A stretch of DNA of 64,000 nt, taken from NCBI GenBank assembly GCA_949358305.1, contig OX442319.1, forward strand, positions 4,960,001-5,024,000. The letters run 5' to 3'. Origin of the DNA: Strigamia acuminata. Its lineage: Eukaryota > Arthropoda > Chilopoda > Geophilomorpha > Linotaeniidae. Each line of letters opens with the position of its first letter. Within the stretch, counting starts at the first letter, position 1. Positions 51,816 through 62,700 of the stretch are shown here, piece by piece. The notes under the pieces were generated by a model. That model did no database searches, was not told where the DNA came from, and saw only the letters and a list, made by a program, of their open reading frames with translations. The position numbers and the translations under genes are program-made.

Positions 51816-54800
51816 ATGACACAAACAACAGTGGAAGATGCTACAATTGCTATGAGGATTAAAAAATGGGGACGACGTTGTTGGACGAAGAAAACATTGA
51901 AAAAATATGTGCCTATGGTAAATTGGCTTCCAGAATACAATATGAGCAAATTCCAAAGTGATGCTATTGCTGGGATTACTGTAGGACTCACTGTCATACC
52001 TCAAGGAATGGCTTATGCCAGTGTGGCAGAATTGCCACTTCAGGTAACGAGTTAAAATAATTGTTGGAGATCTGAGTATTGGTGTAGAGGTTAAAATGGA
52101 AGTGCACGTGTACAGTTTATTTGCATAATAACACGTAACCACAGAATAATTCGTCTCGGCATGGTTATCTTCTTAAGCCGTCTTGGCACGAAATTGGTTA
52201 TAAGCAATTGGAACGTCTAAATGATGCAATAAACTAAATGAAACTGCAACCTGGTTTCGATTGAACTCGCTTAGTTTTTTAGATATGGACACAAGTGCCA
52301 ACTTGACACCATCACCTCGAAGGATTGGAACTAATTTTTTTTAATGGAACTGTTTCAGAATTCAACGACATTCCAGGACAGTCGTAAGACGATAAATTTT
52401 ATGACTACTTAAATTATTCAAAGTGACTATGTTCACGTCCGACATGAATGTATTGCATTGTTGACTAGGGCTAAATTGTCCATTGCCTTCCAAAACTAAT
52501 ATCTAAAGCTTATGACTCAAGTTATATCCATTTTAGATAATAATAATTTATAAAAACAATTAACATTCCATTTGATATCAATTTTATTTATTTATTAATT
52601 GTTATTTTCAGTATGGCCTATATTCCGCTTTTATGGCTTGTTTTGTTTATTGTGTCTTCGGTGGTACCAAACAGGTAACAATTGGGCCTACAGCTATCAT
52701 GGGTCTTCTAACAGCAGATCAAGTGAGAATCGGAGGGCAACCCTATGCAGTGACCTTATGCTTTTTAACTGGTGTTTTGGAATTTTTGTTTGGATTTTTC
52801 CATCTTGGTATTAAAATTGAATTGAAGAGAGGGTTTGCCACTACTCATGTTGTGTTTTTCTGTATAGGATTTCTGATAGATTTCATCTCAGCTCCCGTGA
52901 TCAGTGGATTTACATCAGCGGCAGCAATTATCATCGGAGCAACACAGCTTAAAGGATTGATAGGAGTGAAAATCAAAGCTAACCATTTCCTGGGAGTTTT
53001 GTATGAAATTGCTATTCATATTGCAGAAACTAAGTGAGTCATTAATTTTTTTTTTGTGTACAATTCATTGACTATTTGTTTTTCTTCTAATTTAGTTTGT
53101 GGGATCTTCTTCTCGGAGTAATCTGCATTGTCTTACTTTTACTTATGAGGGTAAGTCTTGAAAAGAAGTTGAGCCATTTTTAGTGTCTTTAGAAAACAAT
53201 AAACAAATTATTTTTTTGGTCTCAGAAACTAAACTCAGTTCGTTGGAAATCTGAATCAACAGGTGTATGTCATAAAACATTACGGAAATTTGTCTGGTTC
53301 TTGTCTACAGGTAAGAAAAACCATTTAATTGGCTGTATAATATATCTAATATTGTATTTTTGTATTTTTTATCTTAAATTTACAGGTCGAAACGCCATCA
53401 TAGTGATTTTGGCTGGCGGATTAGCATTTCTTCTGTCGGAAATGGACGCAAACGTGTTCTCCGTAACTGGCCCGGTACAAGGTGGAATACCATCCTTTAC
53501 ATTTCCTGATTTAACTCTTAAAAATAATGAAACAATTAGTTTTGTGGATGTTGTAACGGTGAGTAGAGTTTCTCAAAGAAACTGGGGAATAACTTAGATG
53601 ATTTAATTAGAATTTTACACTAAACTTAAAAGCTGTGTAGTTATCCCCTAGGCGAAGCTTTACAGAAGAGATTTCTGAAAGATGGCAACTTGGTGCTTTA
53701 ATGCTTTCTGCATGTCTATCGACAGGATTTAGGATCCAGTTTAGGCCTAATTCCTTTATTAGCAATTCTAGAACACATTGCCATCGCCAAAATATTTGGT
53801 AAGATTTATGCCACACCACAAGATTATGCGATTTTTCTACAAAACATCATCTTTCAGCTGAAGGAAAGGCTTTGGATGCGTCGCAAGAAATTCTCAGTCT
53901 TGGTAAATAAACATATTTTCTTCATTTCAATTTACAACCTCTAACATTCTATTTCCATCATCAGGTTTAAGTAACATCCTTGGATCTTTTGTGTCGTCGT
54001 TTCCAGCTACTGGAAGCTTTTCTAGGTAATACTAGTAGAGCTAATCCTACATTGTTTGTTGTTTTTCAATCCCAAATGTGCATTTCATTTTCAGAACTGC
54101 CCTCAACAACAGCAGTGGTGTGAAAACAGCATTTGGAGGAATCTTTACAGGTTGGTTTTACTTTGACATTAGACAATGAACAAATTTAATTTAAGTGGAT
54201 TGCAGGTGCTTTAGTCTTGTTGGCGTTGGGCGTTCTCACAACATCCTTCAAGTTCATTCCAAAGCCGACTCTGTCAGCTGTAATCATCACAACAGTCATT
54301 TTCATGATAGAATACGAAATGGTTCCACATTTATGGAAGACAAAAAGTATTAATGTGAATTTCTAAAAGCATGATATTACAATTTGATTTTTTTTTTCTA
54401 ATTTAGAATCTGATTTTTGTATTCTAATTATTACATTTTTTAGCTGCATTTTAATTGGAGCTGAGGTATGTGTAGTTGATGTATTTCATTTCCTATTTTT
54501 AATACATTACATACTTATAAAAATCAGTGATTTATTATAATGACTAAAGAAACTTTTCACTAAGATTTTGGCAATAGGAAATGTTTAGCTTTTAGTCATC
54601 TACAGTTAGTATTGTTACTGCATTCTTAAAAACAAAATATTTCAGTATGGAATACTGGTTGGAATTGCTATATCATTGCTTATTCTTTTGTACAATAACG
54701 CAAGACCAACCATAAGTGTGGTGAAAACCGTGAGTATTGTAAAAAAAAAAAAAACTACGATCTTATATTTATGGAATTTGTGTATTACAGTCACTGCCCA

Positions 54801-55700
54801 ATGTTGACTATATAATTGTGCAACCAGACAGAGCACTTTATTTTCCAGCAACGGATTATCTCAAGTACAGAGTAAACAAGATGGCATCAGTTAACTCCGA
54901 GATGCCAGTTGTGTTTGATGGATCTCATCTCACTGGTCCAGATTTTACAATTGCTCAAGTAAAACACTTTTACTGTAATAACAGTTTTGGCAATTAAAAC
55001 CACGCGTGTAAATTATTCAATAGGGAATTAAAGAATTGACAACACAGTTTAAAAATAGAAACCAGAAGTTAATCTTCACCAATTTAAAGGTACCTCAAGT
55101 TGACAATTATGTTTAATTATATGAATCAAAGATAACACAGACAAATATCCATGAGAGGCGCGAAAGCTGCATAAGGTGCCTTGTGTTGCAGGGGAGTGAT
55201 CAGCCTGTAGAGGCAGCTGGCCACAGTGTGACACGTGATTGCCGTCATCCAATCACCGCACATAATAACACACGGATAAGTGTCCATGTTATCCTTGGTT
55301 CATGGTTTAATACTAAGTTACACAAGTCAGATTTTTATTTATTAGCCAGAAGTAATCAGCATTATTGAACGTATGAGGCCGGATGACTTTCAACATTGCC
55401 AAAACTTAGAAGAAATAGAAGCACTTCTCAAAGGTTTGTCCAAAATGTTTTTCTTGAAACAGATGGGATTGACATTGTTAAATTGTAGACAAGTATCCTG
55501 GTGCTACTATAATGAATGGCTCTGTACAATCTTTGGGAAAATGGAAAGCAGACCAAGAGGAAATCAGTCCCATGATTAGTCGCCAGCAATCTTTAGGAAG
55601 CATTGCTCAGATCTTATTTCCAATTGATTGCCAACCACCCCAAATGGTTCATAAAGAGGTGCAAGTAAATCTCGACATCGATCAAACAAATGAGGCTTAA
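51816..55700 (+). CDS. SLC26A11: SLC26A11-like sulfate/anion transporter
   Basis: Seventeen exons: 51816-52043, 52612-52807, 52868-53033, 53096-53150, 53226-53310, 53386-53558, 53726-53798, 53858-53902, 53965-54025, 54095-54150, 54206-54346, 54407-54465, 54646-54729, 54791-54958, 55024-55089, 55346-55433, 55489-55700 (651 aa). Matches to SLC26A11 run throughout: DAIAGITVGLTVIPQGMAYA, YGLYSAFMACFVYCVFGGTK, VTIGPTAIMGLL, GFLIDFISAPVISGFTSAAA, GRNAIIVILAG, DLGSSLGLIPLLAILE, SSFPATGSFSRTALN and IPKPTLSAVIITTVIFMIEY. The C-terminal cytoplasmic STAS domain spans exons 14-17. Family members are multipass exchangers moving sulfate, chloride and related anions across plasma or lysosomal membranes. Intron 2 is only 60 nt; exon 8 is 45 nt. 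Intron 15 carries a repeat fragment. No defect is seen. Confidence 0.95.
55147..55226. mobile_element. Fragment of the dispersed LTR-like repeat (copy 3), SLC26A11 intron 15
   Basis: GAGAGGCGCGAAAGCTGC ... TTGTGTTGCAGGGGAGTGATCAGC ... GGCAGCTGGCCACA corresponds to the last 80 bp of copies at 27752 and 39358. Only this end is present. Confidence 0.6.
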
Positions 55701-56121
55701 AGAAGACAATAATAAAACTGTAAAACATAATCCTTGCTCATTTGTATAACGGATAGTAGTATATATAACATTATGGAGAGGCCAATAACAGTTATTTCAT
55801 TATTTGTACATACCGGTAAATATTAACAGATGTTTGTACTTTACTTTTGACAATTTGTAACAAGAAATGATATCCTGCTTTCTTGAATTGCATTTACTTG
55901 ATACTAAAAAGGCATGATAGGTATGAGACATGTCTTGATGGCAATGTGTGTAGATATCAAAATAGATTTAAATAAATGGATCATAGATTATAAAGGATAT
56001 GTATAAAATAAGCAGAAATGATTGATGATTTGGTGTTGGCAAATACAGTATAATGCATTTTTTTTATTAATTACAGTGAAACTATTGATTTTAATTGTGT
56101 ACTTTTTTTTAGTAAAAAGAA

Positions 56122-56680
56122 ATGAAAAATTTGTCACGGTGCTTTAATTTTCTTAAGGTATTCAACCAACTTTCTATTGATGTAATAGGTTTTGTAGCCA
56201 AATACTCCCAATTACATACGAATGGACCTTCAACTAAAATCGCCGACCCTAACAGTGTCGAAGGGGATCCACCAATACAAACGGAGGGAATCCAAAACAA
56301 AGTTGAGATCGACAGAAACGCATCTTCAGACTTAAATCATAACCAGGGTAGCAATGGCGAGGAAATCGTCAATCCAATGAACATAAGCTGAATTACGAGT
56401 TGTCACGATGTGTGAGCTGGCACGCTTGCAAGGAATACCATACGACATTCACAGCGATTCACTTGAACAAATGTACAATATAATTAGAATATGCAGCAAA
56501 AAAGCCGCAAAAAGAGCGCACGATAAAGACAAAAGAGATCGAGTCAAGCGACAAAGAACGAACGAAAGAACAGGCTCGTTTAATTCAATGGAGAATAGCT
56601 CCGAAGAAAGCAAAGAAAGCGAAGCTGATTCACTAAGCTCTAAAGAGATACGACATACAAGATTTGGACAGCATAGTTAA
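56122..56680 (+). pseudogene. Unidentified coding remnants, possibly transposon-derived
   Basis: Two successive ORFs, 56122-56391 (89 aa) and 56408-56680 (90 aa), are followed by further broken frames to 56930. The second is rich in Lys/Arg (SKKAAKRAHDKDKRDRVKRQ) and Ser/Glu. The motif EIVNPMNIS (56356-56391) recurs at 59868-59905, where the stop TGA reads CGA, indicating an older longer frame. No family recognised; a gag-like or transposase-linker remnant is a guess. Confidence 0.35.
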
Positions 56681-56945
56681 CGAAACGGTCGAAATGCAAA
56701 ACGAAATTGACGAAGCCTTTCAAGAAGATGGCTGAAATAACAAAGGAAAAAATTCTTGGGCCTTCCTAGAATCTTTTGTGGCAAAAACTGGCCAAAGCAG
56801 AGAAACATCACATGACCCCAACTCTGAATTAATCAAGTTGATTAAACAACAAATCAGATTCGTAACCGAAGATTCAATCTTTAAAGATTCAATCGAAAAC
56901 ACCACAATATTAAATGGTCACAACTACGGCTAATAAAGTAAGAAA

Positions 56946-57637
56946 TGGTAATGTTTTTGACAACTAGATGGCGCTTTCATCTGTAATCTATATTTTGCAT
57001 CACCAAGACTTAGCTATACACTAAATTGAGGCAATGCAAGCCCCAAATCAATTACGGTTAAAACAAAATTAGGTTTGATCATCTGTGAAGTTTAGATTAA
57101 CAGCAATTGAAATAAAAAATGTCTACTTCATATTTTGGGTGATTTAAAATGGAACCATTAAAAAAAAATAAGCTTTACTTGTATAACTGCTTTAGTGAAT
57201 GTTTTTATTATTCGGAATAGTTAAAATAAAAGCAATTTTATGAGATGAGGTTGTGACGTTTGCTCTAATTCTTTCTTACAAAATATTTTTAATTATGTCA
57301 ACTTTCTCCACATGAGATTGATGAAATCCATAATTCAATGCACACAATGGACAATACAAGCAAAATGAAACGCCTACATTTTAACCACAATTCGATTCCA
57401 GGTGATGACCTTCATGATATAAATACGTACCGTATATAAATAGTCTGTAAGACTGCTGAATGTCTTCTGCAAACATAAGAAATGTTTGGCAAATCTATGA
57501 ATATTAATGTTATACTGCTGAATAAATACAGAAATACCAGTAAGAAGATTAATATTTACTTCTCCTACTTTGTGTTATGCAAAATCCAGACAATAATGGA
57601 CTTGGTTGCAATAGATGCAGAAGAAAGCTTGTTTTAA
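56946..57637 (+). repeat. Direct duplication, copy 1 (with TATA promoter)
   Basis: About 690 bp aligned over its length with 59960-60645: both contain TTTTTGACAACTAGATGGCG, ATTGAGGCAATGCAAGCCCC, ATGAGGTTGTGA, and a promoter-like ATATAAATACG. Differences are scattered substitutions and small indels. Copy 1 has TATATAAAT at 57433-57441 and a downstream ATG at 57596 (MDLVAIDAEE, then diverges). Confidence 0.85.
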
Positions 57638-57656
57638 TTTTAAGTAGCTTACTTAC

Positions 57657-57752
57657 TTCGTTCGGTCCACTGGCCACGTTTGGTCCACTGGTCTCTTCCT
57701 CTAGAACAGTGGCCTCGGTACACACAGCTTTGCCTTTATTCAAGTCTGCCAT
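57657..57752 (-). CDS. Possible first exon of an unknown minus-strand gene
   Basis: ATG at 57752 (minus) opens 32 codons, MADLNKGKAVCTEATVLEEE then TSGPNVASGPNE, ending exactly at a good donor (GAACGAA|GTAAGT). The SGPN-VA-SGPN repeat is visible in the nucleotides. I could not find a following exon, and no family is recognised. Confidence 0.25.
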
Positions 57753-58299
57753 AAAAACATATAAAAACATGTAAAATAAAAACTGTGGTCGCACTTGTGA
57801 CGTAGGCATGAAATGAGTTTGTATTTTATGCACAAAAAATTCATACAGCACTTAAAAATGACACTAATTTGTTATTGCAATAAATGAATTCACTAAACTA
57901 AATTTTTTTATTTTGCATATTGGAATTTTTGGTGCTTATTATATGCGCAGATAACGAAATAAAAGTCCCATGTTTATCATAATAATCTGTGTGTGTGTAT
58001 CACATGCAAGATGAGCAACTATGGCAGTATAATTTAAAATCAGCATAACTTAAAATAGCTTTTGAATTTGATAAGTCAAGCCTTTTTCTATAAAATAGGT
58101 TAAAAAATAGATTTTTTCGTCCAGATAGATTAAAATATTTCATGAAAAAATTTAAAAGTGATTTAAAGATTGCCACCTAATTAAACTCAGAAAAGTTTTC
58201 TAACTGATTCAATTTCTTATTTAAGATTCTGTTTATGGTGGTGAAAAGTTGAAACAAATAACATAAAACGGTGATGTCAAGTTAAATAAAATCCATTAT

Positions 58300-59595
58300 T
58301 TACACTTCGTGTACAACCTGCAAATTCAAGTTTTTACGTTTACCACGATCGTTAATTTCAACAGAATCAATATTATCACAATAATAGAATTTTAACGTAT
58401 TCAACGGATTTTGTACGTCCAACAATTTTATGATGGAAGCAGAAGTAACCAAGGGGCAATGAAAAAATAATAAAGATTGCAGCGCCTTCAAGTCTGCAAG
58501 TTCTAAAATTAAATCGTCAGAAAGCCAAGCACAATACAAAAACAACAACTTTTCTAAGCTTCTACATTGTACCAATAACGTTTTCATTTGTTGTTTAGTA
58601 ACGACTGAATTTTCACAGCTTAAACGCAGATAACGAAGGTTTTGCAATGAAGCATTAATTGTATCGCCTTCATTGAAAAATGTACAATCCCTTAAAGATA
58701 ACTCCTCTAACATCGGCCAAGCGCGATCAATAAGTCTAATATTTACCAGTGTACAATCCCACAAAGTGAGAGATTTCAATCCTTGTGGCCACATTACAAT
58801 ATTAAGATCCAAAATTCCAAAATCTGTGCATTTCAAATGTCTTAAATTTGGAAAATTTGTCGTGAGGGTAGGGATATGTTCGATGCTAGTTACTACAACT
58901 CTTTTGATGGAATAAGTGTTTCTAGGCGACAGTTTGGCTAACTCAGTAAATATTTCGGGCCAATGTTTATGTCGAAAATCTTCTAAAAGTGGCAGTTGGT
59001 TGAGAACGAACAAACACTCCTCGGCCGTGGTACTACCTTCAATTGATATAACATTCAAAAAATTGAGCTTGATGCAACAGCATAATGACCGCAGTCCAAT
59101 GTCAGTAAGCTTTGAGCAAGACATCATGTTGAGGTGTTTCATCAGTGGACAATTCTTACCGATTGTAGCAGCAATTTCATCCGTGCATTCTTTTGATCGA
59201 GACGAAAGGTCTAAATATTGAAGTTTCGGTAAATTTTGCAGCAGATTAACGAAAGATTTGGTTGGCAGCATTGGAGCGCTATCATTGTATTGTCGTGCCA
59301 AGTTTAAATGCACAAGGTTTTTACAAGTTTGGCCAATTTGATCGAATAGAGAAGTCGTGGAAATATCAAACAGGTAGATATCGTGTAGTGACATGGCGCC
59401 AGGATGAATGAATGTGTTTGAAGGCAAACTTCCATCGGTAATTAATAATTTCTCGCACAATCTTTCGTATATGTTATTCAAAAGCACGGGTGGTTGACTT
59501 GCCAGTTGATCTTGTATCTCTTGATCTTCAAATCGAGTTGTCACTACATTCAAACATAAACGTTCCAAACTCGAAGCTGATTTTCTTCGTGGCAT
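58300..59595 (-). CDS. Single-exon leucine-rich-repeat protein
   Basis: 431 aa from ATG 59595 (MPRRKSASSLERLCLNVVTT); upstream codons in frame lack an ATG. Irregular LRRs of 24-27 residues run through the whole protein, for example LVHLNLARQYND, LQYLDLSSRSKECTDEIAATI, MKHLNMMSCSKLTDIGLRSL, LKSLTLWDCTLVNIRLI, LEELSLRDCTFFNEGD and LQNLRYLRLSCEN, with the CC-type signature CSKLTDIGLRSL. The N-terminus (LERLCLNVVTTRF, LLNNIYERLCEKLL) resembles substrate receptors of cullin-RING ligases such as ZYG11/ZER1 or F-box-LRR proteins, but no F-box is evident, so the role is inferred only. Intron-free, it could be a retrogene. It lies between the two copies of a 0.7-kb direct duplication. Confidence 0.75.
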   Translation of the reverse strand: MPRRKSASSLERLCLNVVTTRFEDQEIQDQLASQPPVLLNNIYERLCEKLLITDGSLPSNTFIHPGAMSLHDIYLFDISTTSLFDQIGQTCKNLVHLNLARQYNDSAPMLPTKSFVNLLQNLPKLQYLDLSSRSKECTDEIAATIGKNCPLMKHLNMMSCSKLTDIGLRSLCCCIKLNFLNVISIEGSTTAEECLFVLNQLPLLEDFRHKHWPEIFTELAKLSPRNTYSIKRVVVTSIEHIPTLTTNFPNLRHLKCTDFGILDLNIVMWPQGLKSLTLWDCTLVNIRLIDRAWPMLEELSLRDCTFFNEGDTINASLQNLRYLRLSCENSVVTKQQMKTLLVQCRSLEKLLFLYCAWLSDDLILELADLKALQSLLFFHCPLVTSASIIKLLDVQNPLNTLKFYYCDNIDSVEINDRGKRKNLNLQVVHEV

Positions 59596-59867
59596 GTCGA
59601 CTGTACGGGTCAGACGAGAATGATACAAGTGTTGGTAATAGCTCGATCCAAAAATACAACAGTCACAAGGTTTAAACGATAAGTGATTGGCTATCTACAA
59701 GGAACGTTCAGTGGACATATCTTCAACGTGTAGGTCCAAACGCCTCCTGGTGACGTATTGGCAACCGATGAACACCTTGTCGAACAGTCTGGAACAAATT
59801 CTTTATACAGTATAAGTTATAAGTTATAAATTGTACTTATAAAAAGTGCAATCGCAAAACCTCTAAT

Positions 59868-60645
59868 GGCAAGGAAATCGTCAATCCAATAAACATAAGC
59901 CGAATTACGAACAGTCGAACAGCCACGGGAATAATTCAACACGACCCCGAACCCGATGAAATGGTAATGTTTTTGACAACTAGATGGCGCCTTCATCTGT
60001 AATCTATATTTTGCATCACCAAAACTTAGCTGTACACTAAATTGAGGCAATGCAAGCCCCAAATCAATTATGGTAAAAAAAAATTAGGTTTGATGATTTG
60101 AAACATCTGTAAAGTTTAGATAAACAGCAATTAAAATAAACAAAAATGTCTACTTCGTAAATAAAACCATTAAAAAAAATAATCTGTACTTGTAAGCTTA
60201 TAACTGCTTTAGTGAATGTTTTTATTATTCCTAATAGTTAAAATAAAAGCAATTTTATGAGATGAGGTTGTGAGGTTTGCTCTAATTCTTTCTAACAAAA
60301 TATTTTTAATTATGTCGACTTTCTCCACATGAGATTGATGAAATCCATAATTCAATGCACACAATGGACAATACAAGCAAAATGAAACGCCTACATTTCA
60401 ACCACAATTCGATTCCAGGTGATGACCTTCATGATATATAAATACGTATATAAATAGTCTGTAAGAATGTCTTCTGTGTATGTGACATAAGGAATGTTTG
60501 GCAAATCTATGAATATTATTGTTATTCTGCTGAATAAATAAAGAAATACCAACAAGAACATTAATATTTACTTCTCCTACTTCGTGTTATGCAAAATTCA
60601 GACAATAATGGACTTGGTTGCAATAGATGCAGAAGAAAAAGCTTG
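59868..60645 (+). repeat. Direct duplication, copy 2 (with TATA promoter)
   Basis: 59868-59922 matches 56356-56407 and 59958-60645 matches 56946-57637; about 500 bp between these parts is missing compared with copy 1. TATATAAAT is at 60447-60455. The ATG at 60608 opens MDLVAIDAEEKACLHYPFVP then KDFQVLDY and a stop, so copy 2 keeps more of the coding start than copy 1. Confidence 0.8.
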
Positions 60646-60837
60646 TCTGCATTATCCTTTTGTTCCCAAAGACTTTCAAGTATTGGATTATTGATCAATG
60701 TTGCTGGACAGAATAAGAAAGTTTTCAATGAGTTTGCAACAAAATATGTGATTTTAAAAAGGGGACGACCAGTAAAAGATATTTCATCAATTTGATGCGT
60801 AATTTGTGTGATAATTCTTACGTTTTAATTTTATTAG

Positions 60838-61077
60838 TATTGCAAATTGGACATCTGCTTGGTGGACCCAGATGGTTCAATTTCAGAGTGTCATTATGCG
60901 AATATGATTAGCCAGCATGATTGTGTCAAACAGTGCATAAACGCATGTTGCGACAGAAAAACTAACGGCGCTGTCTCCAACAAATCACGCACAGTTGCCT
61001 TCCCTCTCTTGATTGCTGGTCTGGTGCCCAAGAAATCCATGTCGTCTTCGCCACACCCACGAGCCTAATAACCCACG
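60838..61077 (+). pseudogene. Cysteine-containing ORF fragment of unknown origin
   Basis: Behind an acceptor-like tttaattttattag the frame reads YCKLDICLVDPDGSISECHY, then MISQHDCVKQCINACCDR and KTNGAVSNKSRTVAFPLLIAG. The cysteine-rich start looks coding, but I find no family. It may be a further exon of the gene whose start lies at 60608, though the frames between them are broken. Confidence 0.3.
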
Positions 61078-61267
61078 GACCTGTTGTTAGGTCCTCTATA
61101 TCTGTTACAGATGGCTGCATCGATTTTTTCAACAAAATCAATGCAAATCATTATAATGCAAATTCCACCAGATCTGCAAACCTTAAGATTCGATTGGTCG
61201 ATTCGATTTGTAAATATACACACACAACAAGTCGAGAGCAAATGTGGGCACTCGGTTTCACATCACA

Positions 61268-61860
61268 TAGGAACGGATTTAGGTTTTTTGGGGCCCTAAA
61301 CAAATTTATTTTCCGCGCATGTTAGCATAAATTAACTACAGTAAGTCTGTGTAATTTTTTTTTCTAAAACTAAATTGTTCTGGTCTAAAATTGAATTTTT
61401 ATGGTCTAAATTAACTTTTTATTGTCTAAAATTAAATTTTTATGGTCTAAAATTGAATTTCTATGGTCTAAAATAGAATTTTTATGGTCTAAAATTAAAT
61501 TTTTATGGTCTAAAATTAAATTTTTATGGTCTAAAATTGAATTTATATGTCTTAAATTAGTTTTGGCCTAAAATTTGATTTTTTTGACCTAAAATTTGAT
61601 TTTTTTTGCCTAAAATTTGATTTTTTTTTACCTAAAACTTGATTATTTTGCCTAAAATTTGATTTTTTGGCCTAAAATTTGATTTTTTTGCCTAAAATTT
61701 GATTTGTTGGCCTAAAATTTGATTTTTTTTTGCCTTAAATTATTTTTTTTTTGCCTAAAATTTAATTTTCAACCTAAAAATTATTTTTTTTATTCTAATT
61801 AACAACTTTTAATCAAAAAATTCGACCGGTCCCTCAAAAAACCGAGCCTAGACATTCCTT
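61268..61860. mobile_element. Element with imperfect inverted ends and a 21-bp minisatellite
   Basis: Left GGAACGGATTTAGG then TTTTTTGGGGCCC (61269-61295). Right, in reverse, GGAATGTCTAGGCTCGG then TTTTTTGAGGGACC (61826-61857). Between them is a minisatellite of about 20 units (61365-61800) changing from TCTAAAATTGAATTTTTATG to GGCCTAAAATTTGATTTTTT part way. The left end resembles the interior of the hAT-like MITE at 22527 (GGATCTAGC, GGGGGCCC). Confidence 0.5.
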
Positions 61861-61864
61861 TTTT

Positions 61865-62700
61865 TGTCCACGCCACAAACTGCCCCTGACTCACCACATA
61901 TCGACATACCACAAAACAAAACAATCTCAGGATAACCATAAGTGATCATTAGTATTTTATCAACAAAAAAATCCCTCCAAACGACAATAAATCCTCTCCA
62001 TTGTCCATCACCCATTTGGGTGCAGGTTTCAACCATCGGCACATTTGCTTTGATGAATACCAGCCGAGTGCCTCAATTCCTTGATAACAAACCAAACAGG
62101 TTTCCAAATTACATAAAGACATTTCCCTCCACCTGGTGTCGAAACATCCAACAATTCAAGAGACACACATCGAGACTTATAGCGCGTCGACCTTGAGTGC
62201 AAGCCGAGCTGGAACCGGATGAGTGTTTCCATCAGTGGTTCCTCGAAAAACCACACTTGTTTCGCCCCCCCAGGGGTGCAGGAACACTCCACGCACTCCT
62301 CGAGGAGCGGTGCACGAGTTAAAGGCTGGACAGACGCACCTGGCGCCGGCGAGTTCTTTACCCACGACTCTGATGACGGTGTTGCCTCGGATGAGATTAC
62401 AATCATTTTCTCGGTTGCTTGCCTCGGTCCACTCGTTTTCCCCCGTCGCGACTCTTGTCCTCACGATGATTAGCGTTTTTACTATTGCTTCTGGCCGCAG
62501 GGGTGCGAGACGGTACCTGCAAATTACGTGGTCGGAAATGTGGAATTTTTATTTCGCTGTGCGAAACATTGTTGTTGACAAAGGAAAGGAAAATATCATG
62601 GCGATATGTTTGCACTTCCGCGAAACGACGTGAAATTGCAGTAGCGGGCGCACTGAGCATGCCAACTGCGTTTCGTGACGTGTATAAATGTTGTAATTAA
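61865..62700. other. GC-richer stretch with overlapping ORFs, no call
   Basis: 62180-62480 is GC-rich and open on both strands (the longest are 62223-62633 plus and 62029-62406 minus). The minus frame includes CSCTPGGAKQVWFFEEPLME and RFQLGLHSRSTRYKSRCV. No known domain is visible; it may be part of a gene continuing outside or a decayed repeat. Confidence 0.3.
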
